Positions 6,766-13,120 of a stretch of 13,120 bases of DNA are shown in pieces. Where the stretch lies: the NCBI GenBank assembly GCA_004144935.1, contig SDZP01000062.1, positions 1 through 13,120 on the forward strand, read 5' to 3'. Source of the stretch: Caulobacteraceae bacterium. GTDB lineage: Bacteria; Pseudomonadota; Alphaproteobacteria; Caulobacterales; Caulobacteraceae. A model generated the notes under the pieces. That model was not told the origin of the DNA and ran no database searches. It saw only the letters and a program-made list of their open reading frames with translations. Each line of letters starts with the position of its first letter. Position 1 is the stretch's first letter. The position numbers and the translations under genes were made by a program.

Positions 6766-8736
6766 ATGTCCGTCAGTCCCGTGAAGATGGCCGACGCCAT
6801 TCGCGTGCTCTCCATGGACGCGGTCCATGCGGCGAAATCGGGGCACCAGGGCGCGCCCATGGGGCTGGCCGACGTCGCCACGGTGCTGTTCACCAAGTTC
6901 CTCAAGTACGACGCCGCCAGGCCCGACTGGGCCGACCGCGACCGCTTCGTGCTGTCGGCCGGCCACGCCTCGATGCTGATCTACAGCCTGCTGCACCTGA
7001 CCGGCAGCAAGGCGGTGACGATGGACGAGATCCGCAACTTCCGTCAGTGGGGCAGCAAGACGCCCGGCCACCCCGAATACGGCCACACCCCCGGCGTCGA
7101 GACCACCACCGGTCCCCTGGGCCAGGGTATCGCCACCGCCGTCGGCATGGCCATGGCCGAACGCTCGATGAACGCCCGCTACGGCGACGACCTGGTCGAC
7201 CACCGCACCTGGGTGATCGCCGGCGACGGCTGCCTGATGGAGGGCGTCAGCCATGAGGCCATCAGCCTGGCCGGGCGGCTGAAGCTGAACAAGCTGATCG
7301 TCCTCTTCGACGACAACAACACCACCATCGACGGCGCCGCCACCATCTCCGAGACCGGCGACCAGCAGGCCCGGTTCAAGGCGGCCGGCTGGGCTGTGAA
7401 GGCGGTCGACGGCCACGACCACGGCAAGATCGCCGCCGCCCTGCGCTGGGCGACGAAGCAGGACCGACCGGTGATGATCGCCTGCCGTACCCTGATTTCG
7501 AAAGGCGCCGGCCCCAAGGAGGGCGACGTCCACGGCCACGGCTACAGCCTCTTCGACGAGGAAGCGACCCTGGCCCGCCAGGCCATGGGCTGGCCGCTGC
7601 CGCCGTTCGAGGTTCCGGAGGACATCGCCGACGCCTGGAAGAAGGCCGGTCGCAAGGGCGCCGGCATCCGCCGCAAGTGGGACGCCCGCCTGAAGGCCGA
7701 CGCCAGGGGCGCCGACTTCACCCGCGCCATGAACGGCGACCTTCCCGCCGACGCCTTCAAGGCGCTGGACAGCTACATCGCCGGCCTGCTGAACGAGCCG
7801 GTGGCCAACGCCACCCGCGTCCACAGCGGCTCGGCGCTCGCCAAGCTGGCCCCGGCCATCCCGGAGATGATCGGCGGCTCGGCCGACCTGACCGGCTCCA
7901 ACAACACCTACGTCAAGGGCATGCTGCCGTTCGACGCCCCGGACTACGCCGGGACCTACGTCCACTACGGCGTGCGCGAGCACGGCATGGCGGCGGCGAT
8001 GAACGGCATGGCTCTGCATGGCGGGGTGATCCCCTTCAGCGGCACCTTCATGGTGTTCAGCGACTACAGCCGCGCCGCCATCCGGCTGGGCGCGCTGATG
8101 GGTGTCCGCGTCATCCATGTCATGACCCACGACAGCATCGGCCTTGGCGAGGACGGGCCCACCCACCAGCCGGTCGAGCACCTGGCCGCCCTGCGCGCCA
8201 TGCCCAACCTCCTGGTCTTCCGCCCGGCTGACGCGGTGGAAGCCGCCGAATGCTGGCGCGCCGCCCTGGAACAGAAGACCACGCCCTCGATCATGGCCCT
8301 GTCGCGCCAGAAGACCCCGGTCGGCCGCACCTTCGCGCCCGAGAACATGTCGGCCAAGGGCGCCTACGAGATCGCGCCGGCCGAGGGCCAGGCGCAGGTG
8401 ACGATCTTCGCCTCCGGCACCGAGGTCGGCGTCGCCCTGGCCGCCCGCACCCTCCTGGCCACCGACGGCATTGCCGCCCGGGTGGTCTCGACCCCCTGCT
8501 GGGAACTGTTCGAGGCGCAGTCGCCGGCCTACCGCAAACGGGTCATCGGCGATGCGCCGGTCCGCGTCGCCGTCGAGGCCGCCGTCGGCTTCGGCTGGCA
8601 GCGCTTCATCGGTGAGGACGGCGTCTTCGTGGGCATGACCGGCTTCGGCGCCTCTGCGCCCTACGAGCGGCTGTACAAGGAATTCGGCATCACCGCCGAG
8701 GCCGTGGCGGCCGCGGCGAAAGCCAAGCTTGGCTAA
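6766..8736 (+). CDS. tkt: Transketolase
   Basis: A thiamine-diphosphate enzyme moving two-carbon ketol units in the non-oxidative pentose phosphate pathway. The 656-residue product aligns with E. coli TktA along its length. Visible are H27 and H67, GVETTTGPLGQG (110-121), the ThDP/metal motif GDGCLMEG (153-160) with N185, and catalytic E405 in HYGVREHGM of the pyrimidine domain, followed by THDSIGLGEDGPTHQP. The ATG at 6766 starts the protein 11 residues before the conserved IRVLSMDAV segment, as in the family. An in-frame ATG at 6688 would add 26 non-family residues. The Shine-Dalgarno match before 6766 is weak (GCGAG), overlapping a GAGTC site at 6757-6761. It diverges from zauP. In many alphaproteobacteria gap and pgk follow tkt; here they do not. 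Confidence 0.96.
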   Translation: MSVSPVKMADAIRVLSMDAVHAAKSGHQGAPMGLADVATVLFTKFLKYDAARPDWADRDRFVLSAGHASMLIYSLLHLTGSKAVTMDEIRNFRQWGSKTPGHPEYGHTPGVETTTGPLGQGIATAVGMAMAERSMNARYGDDLVDHRTWVIAGDGCLMEGVSHEAISLAGRLKLNKLIVLFDDNNTTIDGAATISETGDQQARFKAAGWAVKAVDGHDHGKIAAALRWATKQDRPVMIACRTLISKGAGPKEGDVHGHGYSLFDEEATLARQAMGWPLPPFEVPEDIADAWKKAGRKGAGIRRKWDARLKADARGADFTRAMNGDLPADAFKALDSYIAGLLNEPVANATRVHSGSALAKLAPAIPEMIGGSADLTGSNNTYVKGMLPFDAPDYAGTYVHYGVREHGMAAAMNGMALHGGVIPFSGTFMVFSDYSRAAIRLGALMGVRVIHVMTHDSIGLGEDGPTHQPVEHLAALRAMPNLLVFRPADAVEAAECWRAALEQKTTPSIMALSRQKTPVGRTFAPENMSAKGAYEIAPAEGQAQVTIFASGTEVGVALAARTLLATDGIAARVVSTPCWELFEAQSPAYRKRVIGDAPVRVAVEAAVGFGWQRFIGEDGVFVGMTGFGASAPYERLYKEFGITAEAVAAAAKAKLG

Positions 8737-8742
8737 CGCTTC

Positions 8743-8767
8743 CCTTCTCCCGCTCGTCGGGAGAAGG
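8743..8767. repeat. Perfect 10-bp inverted repeat between tkt and the next gene
   Basis: CCTTCTCCCG (8743-8752) and CGGGAGAAGG (8758-8767) form an uninterrupted 10-bp stem around the loop CTCGT. It starts six bases after the tkt stop and ends one base before the next gene's ribosome-binding site. No T-run follows, so it is not a textbook terminator. It may be a dispersed intergenic palindrome or an mRNA 3'-end stabiliser. Confidence 0.8.
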
Positions 8768-8781
8768 ATCAGGAGATCACG

Positions 8782-9516
8782 ATGCGCGCCCTGCCTTTCG
8801 CCCTCGTCCTGCTCACCGCCCTCGCCGGCCCCGCGCTCGCCGCGCGCCCGATCGCGCTCGATGGGCAGAAGCCGCTGTCCGCCGCCGCCGACGCCTTCCC
8901 CCGCATCGTCGAGCCCGCTGGTCCCCGCACCGACCGCATCAACCAGGCCCTGACCCGCGCCGACGCCCGGGGCCGCAAGGCGATGAAGGACTGCGGCCAG
9001 GAGAGGGGTGTCGCCTTCGAGCGGTCGGTCACCGCCCCGATGACCGGCCAGCCCTTCCTGACCCTGATCGCCAGCGACTTCGCCAGCTGCGGCGGGGCCC
9101 ATCCCTCCATCTTCCAGATGGCCCTGACCTACGACCTGGGCACCGGCCGGCCGATCAACTGGGCCGACTACCTGCCGGCCGATCTGGTCAAGCCCGAGGT
9201 GCTGGTCGACATCGGCGACGGCAGCCAGCTGGGCGCCGTGCAGGCCCCGGCCCTGCTGGCCTTCTACAGGGCCGCCGCCAAGGCCCAGCGCCAGGACCGC
9301 AACTGTGACGAGGTCTATGACGGCGCCGAGGGGCTGTATCTATGGATCGACGCCAAGGCCGGCGGCATGGCCATGTCGATGACCGGCGTGCCCCACGCGG
9401 TGCAGGCCTGTGACGATCCGGTGGTGATGAGCACCGCCGAACTGCGAAAACGCGGCGCCAAGCCGGCCCTGACCGACGCCATCGACGCCGCCTCAAAGTC
9501 GAAGCACTACCAATGA
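8782..9516 (+). CDS. Secreted or periplasmic DUF3298-like protein of unknown function
   Basis: The 244-residue protein begins with a clear Sec signal peptide: positively charged start, hydrophobic core FALVLLTALAGPALA, likely cleavage after residue 20 or 21. In the mature part, FASCGGAHPSIFQMALTYDLGTGRPINWADYL (100-131) resembles the GGAH...fDl.tG segment of DUF3298/PdaC-RsiV-like domains; I recognise the motif but not a specific function. Four cysteines (C71, C103, C175, C210) remain after signal removal, consistent with two disulfides in an oxidising compartment. AGGAG eight bases upstream supports the ATG. The gene follows tkt after 45 bases containing the 10-bp palindrome, and its stop overlaps the next start by four bases (ATGA). 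No catalytic motif is evident, so enzymatic activity should not be assumed. Confidence 0.75.
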   Translation: MRALPFALVLLTALAGPALAARPIALDGQKPLSAAADAFPRIVEPAGPRTDRINQALTRADARGRKAMKDCGQERGVAFERSVTAPMTGQPFLTLIASDFASCGGAHPSIFQMALTYDLGTGRPINWADYLPADLVKPEVLVDIGDGSQLGAVQAPALLAFYRAAAKAQRQDRNCDEVYDGAEGLYLWIDAKAGGMAMSMTGVPHAVQACDDPVVMSTAELRKRGAKPALTDAIDAASKSKHYQ

Positions 9517-9881
9517 TCACCTTCAGCGAGCTGGTCCCGGTTTTCCGCATCCTCGATGTGGCCAAGGCGCTGGAGTTCTACCGCGACTACCTGGGCATGA
9601 CGGTCGCCTGGGAGCATCGCTTCGAGCCGACCCTGCCGCTTTACATGCAGGTTGAGCGGGACGGTCTGGTGCTGCACCTGTCGGAACATTACGGCGACGC
9701 CCTGCCGGGCTCGACCATCCGGGTGAAGGTCAAGGGCCTTGCGGCGCTCCACGCCGAGCTGAAGGGCAAGCAGTACGGCTACCTGCGGCCGGGCCTGCAG
9801 CGCGACGGCGACGGCCTCGAGGTCAACCTGCTCGACCCGTTCGGCAACAAGCTGCGGCTCTACGAACCGCTCAAGGACTAG
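9513..9881 (+). CDS. Glyoxalase/bleomycin-resistance-like (VOC) family protein
   Basis: The 122-residue cytosolic protein has the vicinal oxygen chelate fold pattern: two beta-alpha-beta-beta-beta units, starting LVPVFRILDVAKALEFYRDYLG (7-28) and ending with LLDPFGNKLRLYEP (106-119). WEHRFEPTLPLYMQV and LVLHLSEHYGDALPGS resemble the glyoxalase-superfamily branch that includes bleomycin-binding (BLMA-like) proteins, which bind ligand without a metal. I cannot tell ligand binding from catalysis. The ATG overlaps the upstream stop by four bases (ATGA) and purT starts three bases after its stop, so it is in the middle of a tight operon. The tight packing does not itself prove a role in purine synthesis. 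Confidence 0.85.
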   Translation: MITFSELVPVFRILDVAKALEFYRDYLGMTVAWEHRFEPTLPLYMQVERDGLVLHLSEHYGDALPGSTIRVKVKGLAALHAELKGKQYGYLRPGLQRDGDGLEVNLLDPFGNKLRLYEPLKD

Positions 9882-9884
9882 ACC

Positions 9885-11081
9885 ATGAAGCTCGGCACGC
9901 CCCTCGCCCCCAACGCCGTCAAGGTGATGCTGCTCGGCTGCGGCGAGCTGGGCAAGGAGGTGGTCATCGAGTTGCAGCGGCTCGGCGTAGAGGTGATCGG
10001 CGTCGACCGCTATGCGAACGCCCCGGCCATGCAGGTGGCCCACCGCAGCCATGTCATCCAGATGACTGACGCGAAGGCCCTGCGCGCCCTGGTAGAGGCC
10101 GAACGGCCGCACCTGATCGTGCCAGAGATCGAGGCCATCGCCACCGACGAGCTGGCCCGGATCGAGGCCGACGGCCTGGCGACCGTCATCCCGACGGCCC
10201 GCGCCACCCAGTTGACCATGAACCGCGAAGGCATCCGCCGGCTGGCCGCCGAGGACCTGGGCCTGCCGACCAGCCCCTACGCCTTCGCCAGCACCCAGGC
10301 CGAACTGGAAGCGGGCGCCGAAAAAGTCGGCTTCCCCTGCTTCGTCAAGCCGGTGATGAGTTCCTCGGGCAAGGGCCAGTCCTATGTCGAGGCCGCCGCC
10401 GACGTCGCCGCCGCCTGGGACTACGCCCTGTCGGCCGGCCGGGTGGCCGAGGCCAAGGTCATCGTCGAGGGCCGCATCGCCTTCGACTACGAGATCACCC
10501 TGCTGACCGTCCGCTCGCTGGACGCCGCCGGAAACGTCCAGACCAGCTTCTGCGCCCCGGTCGGCCACCGGCAGGTCAAGGGCGACTATGTCGAGAGCTG
10601 GCAGCCGCAGGCGATGAGCCCGCTGGCCCTTGAGCGGGCCCGCGACATGGCCGGAAAGGTCACCGCCGCCCTCGGCGGCCGCGGCCTGTTCGGCGTCGAG
10701 CTGTTCGTCAGGGGCGACGAGGTCTGGTTCAGCGAGGTCAGTCCCCGGCCGCACGACACCGGCCTGGTCACCCTGGCCACCCAGACCTACAGCGAGTTCG
10801 CCCTGCACGCCCGCGCCATTCTCGGCCTGCCGGTGGACGTGACCCTGGAGCGGCCGGGCGCCAGCGCGGTGATCTACGGCGGCATGGAGGCGGTCGGGGT
10901 CGGGTTCGAGGGCGTCGCCGAGGCGCTGAGCGTCCCCGGCGCCGACGTGCGCCTGTTCGGCAAGCCCGAAGCCTTCGAACGCCGCCGAATGGGGGTGGCC
11001 ATCGCCCGGGGGGCCAACACCGACGAAGCCCGGGCGCGGGCGGTCGAGGCCGCCGGCAAGGTTAGGGTCGTCGCGCCTTAA
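9885..11081 (+). CDS. purT: Formate-dependent phosphoribosylglycinamide formyltransferase 2 (PurT)
   Basis: PurT makes formyl-glycinamide ribonucleotide from GAR, formate and ATP, a folate-independent version of the third purine step. The 398-residue product aligns with E. coli PurT (392) throughout: VMLLGCGELGKEV (14-26) with the GAR-binding Glu21, VPEIEAIATDEL (79-90), ATRATQLTMNREG-type segment at 105-116, ATP-grasp loop VMSSSGKGQ (157-165), EITLLTV (203-209), CAPVGHRQ (223-230), and the metal site SEVSPRPHDTG (283-293). AAGGA seven bases upstream supports the ATG three bases after the VOC gene stop. Whether this organism also has the folate-dependent PurN cannot be judged from this window. 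Confidence 0.96.
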   Translation: MKLGTPLAPNAVKVMLLGCGELGKEVVIELQRLGVEVIGVDRYANAPAMQVAHRSHVIQMTDAKALRALVEAERPHLIVPEIEAIATDELARIEADGLATVIPTARATQLTMNREGIRRLAAEDLGLPTSPYAFASTQAELEAGAEKVGFPCFVKPVMSSSGKGQSYVEAAADVAAAWDYALSAGRVAEAKVIVEGRIAFDYEITLLTVRSLDAAGNVQTSFCAPVGHRQVKGDYVESWQPQAMSPLALERARDMAGKVTAALGGRGLFGVELFVRGDEVWFSEVSPRPHDTGLVTLATQTYSEFALHARAILGLPVDVTLERPGASAVIYGGMEAVGVGFEGVAEALSVPGADVRLFGKPEAFERRRMGVAIARGANTDEARARAVEAAGKVRVVAP

Positions 11082-11117
11082 CCGAATGGCGAAGGCTGGC
11101 CCGCTAGGCTCGCCGCC

Positions 11118-11615
11118 ATGGAACTGGCCTATCCCATCAGCCTGCCGATCACCGTGCTGATCCTCGTGATCGGCGGGAGCGGCGCGCTGATCCACTTCGA
11201 GCCGGTCTGGTGGATCACCTTTCCGGCCATGCTGGTCATGCTGTCGATGCTCGCCTTCACGGGCCGGGCGATGAGCTGGCATGCGCGGTTCGACGCGCTC
11301 GGCGTGCGCGTCTCCTCGCCCTTCGACAACCGCTACCGAAGCGGCGAGGTCGCCTGGGTGGATGTCCGGCGAGTCCATGCCTCCCGCCGTCCCTCGCGGC
11401 GCACGAGCGGCGGCTGCAACCAGGATCTGCTCCTGGCAACCCGGACGCGGGTCGTCCGACTGCCGGTCTGCGACATGCAGGCCGGACAGGTCGCCTATCT
11501 GCTGGACCATATCCGGCAAAAGGTCCGGCCGGGCGCGATGGCGGTCGACCGGGTCGACATACACCGCATGCTTTTTGACGACCGCCTGGCGCTGCTGAAG
11601 CTCAAGCCGGCTTGA
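11118..11615 (+). CDS. Two-helix membrane protein with possible bacterial PH-like domain, unknown function
   Basis: The 165-residue protein has two hydrophobic segments close together at about 7-27 and 30-49, separated by a short turn (HFEPVW). A soluble C-terminal part follows, with alternating beta-strand-like stretches (FDALGVRVSSPF, RYRSGEVAWVDVRRV, DLLLATRTRVVRLPV) and a closing helix (AGQVAYLLDHIRQ). Paired helices followed by a strand-rich domain ending in a helix are the layout of bacterial PH-like membrane proteins, but no signature confirms this. A very basic stretch lies at 84-95. The Shine-Dalgarno is weak (AGG), and the 36-base gap after purT shows no promoter. The secreted peptidase gene follows after 101 bases. 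I do not recognise a named family; the coding call rests on frame integrity, GC-rich third positions and membrane-protein composition. Confidence 0.7.
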   Translation: MELAYPISLPITVLILVIGGSGALIHFEPVWWITFPAMLVMLSMLAFTGRAMSWHARFDALGVRVSSPFDNRYRSGEVAWVDVRRVHASRRPSRRTSGGCNQDLLLATRTRVVRLPVCDMQAGQVAYLLDHIRQKVRPGAMAVDRVDIHRMLFDDRLALLKLKPA

Positions 11616-11716
11616 GGCTTCGCCGGACGCCCCATTTCAGCCACGCTGCCTTACCGCAAATTCACTGGCCTGATCCTCCGTCAGCCGTCCAATTGGCGGG
11701 CTTCGGAGAGACTTCA

Positions 11717-13015
11717 ATGCTCATTCGCGCCGCCGCCTTCGCGCTCGCCCTGCTAACGCCCGCCGCCGCCTTGGCCCAGTCCGCGCCCCCGCCGCGGGAG
11801 GTCGCCGCCCGCGCCGCCAAGGCCATCGAGGACCTCTATTTCGACCCCGCCAGGGCCGGCGCCATCGCCGCCGATCTGCGCAAGGAGGCGGCCGCCGGCA
11901 AGTACGACCGGCTGACCGATCCTCGCGACCTGGCGACCACCCTCACCGACCGGCTTCGGCAGCTCGATGGCCACTTCAGCGTCACCTATGACCCCGGTCG
12001 CCGGCAGCCGCGTCCCGGCCCGGGACCCGCCGGCGGCCCGCCGCCCGGTCCGATCGCCGAGGACGAGGCCGGGGAGGCCCGCATCGCCTACGGCTTTGGC
12101 CGGGTCGAGATGCTGCCGGGGGCCATCGGCTACATCAACATGAGCGCGTTCGCCGATTTCGCCTCGGACGACGCCCCGGCCCGCCGGGCGGCGGACGCGG
12201 CCCTGACCCTGGTTTCCGGCGCGGATGCGGTGATCATCGACCTGCGCTTCAACGGCGGCGGCTCGCCGGCCATGGTCGGCTACCTGGCCAGCGCCTTCAC
12301 GCCCAGGGGCGCCGAGATTTTCAACACCTTCCACAGCCGCGAGGGGACCGAGAGCGAGGCCCCGGCGACCTGGTACGCCCGTCCGCGCACCGACGCGCCG
12401 GTGTTCATCCTGGTCAGCGGCCGCACCGGCTCTGCCGCCGAGTCCTTCCCCTACACCCTGCAGGCCGCCGGGCGGGCGGTGGTCGTCGGCGAGCCCACCG
12501 GCGGCGCGGCCAATCCAGGCGGCCCGGCCGATCTCGGCGACGGCTTCTCGATCTTCATTTCCCGCGGCGCGCCGATCAACCCGATCACCAGGGCCAACTG
12601 GGAAGGCGTCGGGGTGAAGCCCGACGTCGCCGTGCCGGCCGCCGAGGCCCTGGGCCGCGCCCACATCCTCGCCCTCGAGGCGGTGCTGGCCAAGTCCCCG
12701 AACGGCCCTTTCGCCCAGGACAGTCGCTGGACGCTGGAGGCCCTCAAGGCCCAGGCGGCGGCCCCGGTCGCCTATGCCAGGGGCGACTACCTGGGAACCT
12801 ACGGCCCGGTTTCAGTGATCGAGGAGGATGGCCGGATGCTGATCAAGCGCCAGGGCCGCCCAAGCTGGGCGGTCACCGCGCTGGGGGGCGACGTCTTCTT
12901 CGACACGGTCACCCTGGCGCGCCGCGCCGTGTTCGAACGCGACGCCGACGGCAGGGTCGTCGCGCTGGAGGTCAAGGGCCCCACGGGTCCGGGCGCGAGA
13001 TATCGCCGGGACTGA
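11717..13015 (+). CDS. Secreted S41-family serine peptidase (tail-specific / IRBP-like)
   Basis: The 432-residue protein starts with a Sec signal peptide (residues 1-20, ending AAALA). An N-terminal helical segment (27-82) leads to LDGHFSV with candidate catalytic His86. A Pro/Gly-rich linker (95-113) follows. The S41 core runs from about 121 to 325: VIIDLRFNGGG (172-182) for the oxyanion region, SGRTGSAAESF (234-244) with likely nucleophile Ser239, and VVVGEPTGG (255-263) with Glu259. The Lys of CtpA-type Ser-Lys enzymes is replaced by Gly/Ala here, so a Ser-His-Glu arrangement as in tricorn/IRBP-type S41 peptidases is more likely. No PDZ domain is evident. The C-terminal 353-430 is a strand-rich domain resembling DUF3471. 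GGAG eight bases upstream supports the ATG at 11717; the frame can be opened to 11612, but that would hide the signal peptide. Probably periplasmic. Confidence 0.88.
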   Translation: MLIRAAAFALALLTPAAALAQSAPPPREVAARAAKAIEDLYFDPARAGAIAADLRKEAAAGKYDRLTDPRDLATTLTDRLRQLDGHFSVTYDPGRRQPRPGPGPAGGPPPGPIAEDEAGEARIAYGFGRVEMLPGAIGYINMSAFADFASDDAPARRAADAALTLVSGADAVIIDLRFNGGGSPAMVGYLASAFTPRGAEIFNTFHSREGTESEAPATWYARPRTDAPVFILVSGRTGSAAESFPYTLQAAGRAVVVGEPTGGAANPGGPADLGDGFSIFISRGAPINPITRANWEGVGVKPDVAVPAAEALGRAHILALEAVLAKSPNGPFAQDSRWTLEALKAQAAAPVAYARGDYLGTYGPVSVIEEDGRMLIKRQGRPSWAVTALGGDVFFDTVTLARRAVFERDADGRVVALEVKGPTGPGARYRRD

Positions 13016-13120
13016 AAACCGGTGCGCGCAGGGTGCGGATTACATCCGGTAACCCCTCTTGACCCCCGCCGGGGTTGACGTCCCGCCCCCCAAACGCAAA
13101 ACCCCCGGCCAACCCAGAAC
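13016..13120. other. Intergenic right edge with short GC hairpins
   Basis: The 105 bases after the peptidase stop contain no credible reading frame. ACCCC-CGCC-GGGGT (within 13061-13075) can form a 5-bp hairpin, without a T-run. AAAACCCCCGGCC near 13098-13110 looks like the left arm of a terminator whose right arm would lie beyond the window. TTGACG at 13075-13080 resembles a Caulobacter -35 but has no -10 at 17 bases. All three are weak. Confidence 0.3.

Noticed and set aside
6598..9102. 834-codon open frame on the minus strand opposite tkt and the secreted protein gene
   Set aside because: It covers the well-supported tkt in antisense. Its product is Gly/Asp/His/Arg-rich with no domain pattern, as expected for the antisense frame of GC-rich codons.
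9513..11081. Functional link between the VOC gene and purT as a formate or formyl-transfer unit
   Set aside because: Only tight spacing supports it; no residue or known partner suggests that the VOC protein acts in purine synthesis.
9507..11564. 685-codon open frame on the minus strand opposite the VOC gene, purT and the membrane protein gene
   Set aside because: It is antisense to genes with clear homologues; composition is low-information and runs across three separate genes.
11612..11716. Upstream extension of the S41 peptidase frame
   Set aside because: Starting there would bury the signal peptide internally and overlap the previous stop; the ATG at 11717 has a ribosome-binding site and a proper signal sequence.
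11753..12664. 303-codon minus-strand frame within the S41 peptidase gene
   Set aside because: It is antisense to the peptidase core; product is Gly/Arg/Asp-rich without a fold signature.
13060..13103. TTGACC and TTGACG as promoters at the right edge
   Set aside because: Neither has a plausible -10 about 17 bases downstream; the following sequence is C-rich.

Overview
The window reads as ordinary core chromosome from a GC-rich alphaproteobacterium, most likely Caulobacterales (Caulobacter, Phenylobacterium or a relative). The reasons are a zauP-like/zapA cell-division pair, the alphaproteobacterial order zapA - 6S RNA - 5-formyltetrahydrofolate cyclo-ligase, strong third-position GC, and marked scarcity of GANTC, the CcrM methylation site. 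No mobile element, tRNA, CRISPR array or phage gene is visible. Coding density is very high and no gene-free stretch exceeds 300 bases.

Left edge (1-535, plus): the 3' part of a gene that joins TPR-like helices to a complete ClpS domain with an intact N-degron pocket. Its stop codon abuts that of the next gene, which runs toward it.

Minus-strand block (6601 down to 536): zauP-like coiled-coil gene, zapA, 6S RNA with its own promoter, 5-formyltetrahydrofolate cyclo-ligase, a YmdB-family metallophosphoesterase, an Ohr peroxidase, and an 1084-residue single-chain biotin-dependent carboxylase (BC-BCCP-CT). Two pairs (zauP/zapA and cyclo-ligase/ymdB) overlap by one base in TGATG, so they are probably translationally coupled. 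The block covers Z-ring organisation, RNA polymerase regulation, folate recycling, nucleotide hydrolysis, peroxide defence and acyl-CoA carboxylation.

Plus-strand block (6766 to 13015), divergent from zauP: transketolase, a secreted DUF3298-like protein, a VOC/glyoxalase-fold protein, PurT, a two-helix membrane protein with a possible PH-like domain, and a secreted S41 peptidase. A perfect 10-bp palindrome lies between tkt and the secreted protein gene. The secreted protein, VOC and purT genes are packed (4-base overlap, then a 3-base gap) and look like one transcript. tkt and purT supply central carbon and purine precursors, but the plus-strand genes do not form one obvious pathway.

Nothing here clearly forms a new multi-gene system. 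The items best worth a second look are the TPR-ClpS fusion, the single-chain acyl-CoA carboxylase, the 6S locus, and the unassigned secreted and membrane proteins.
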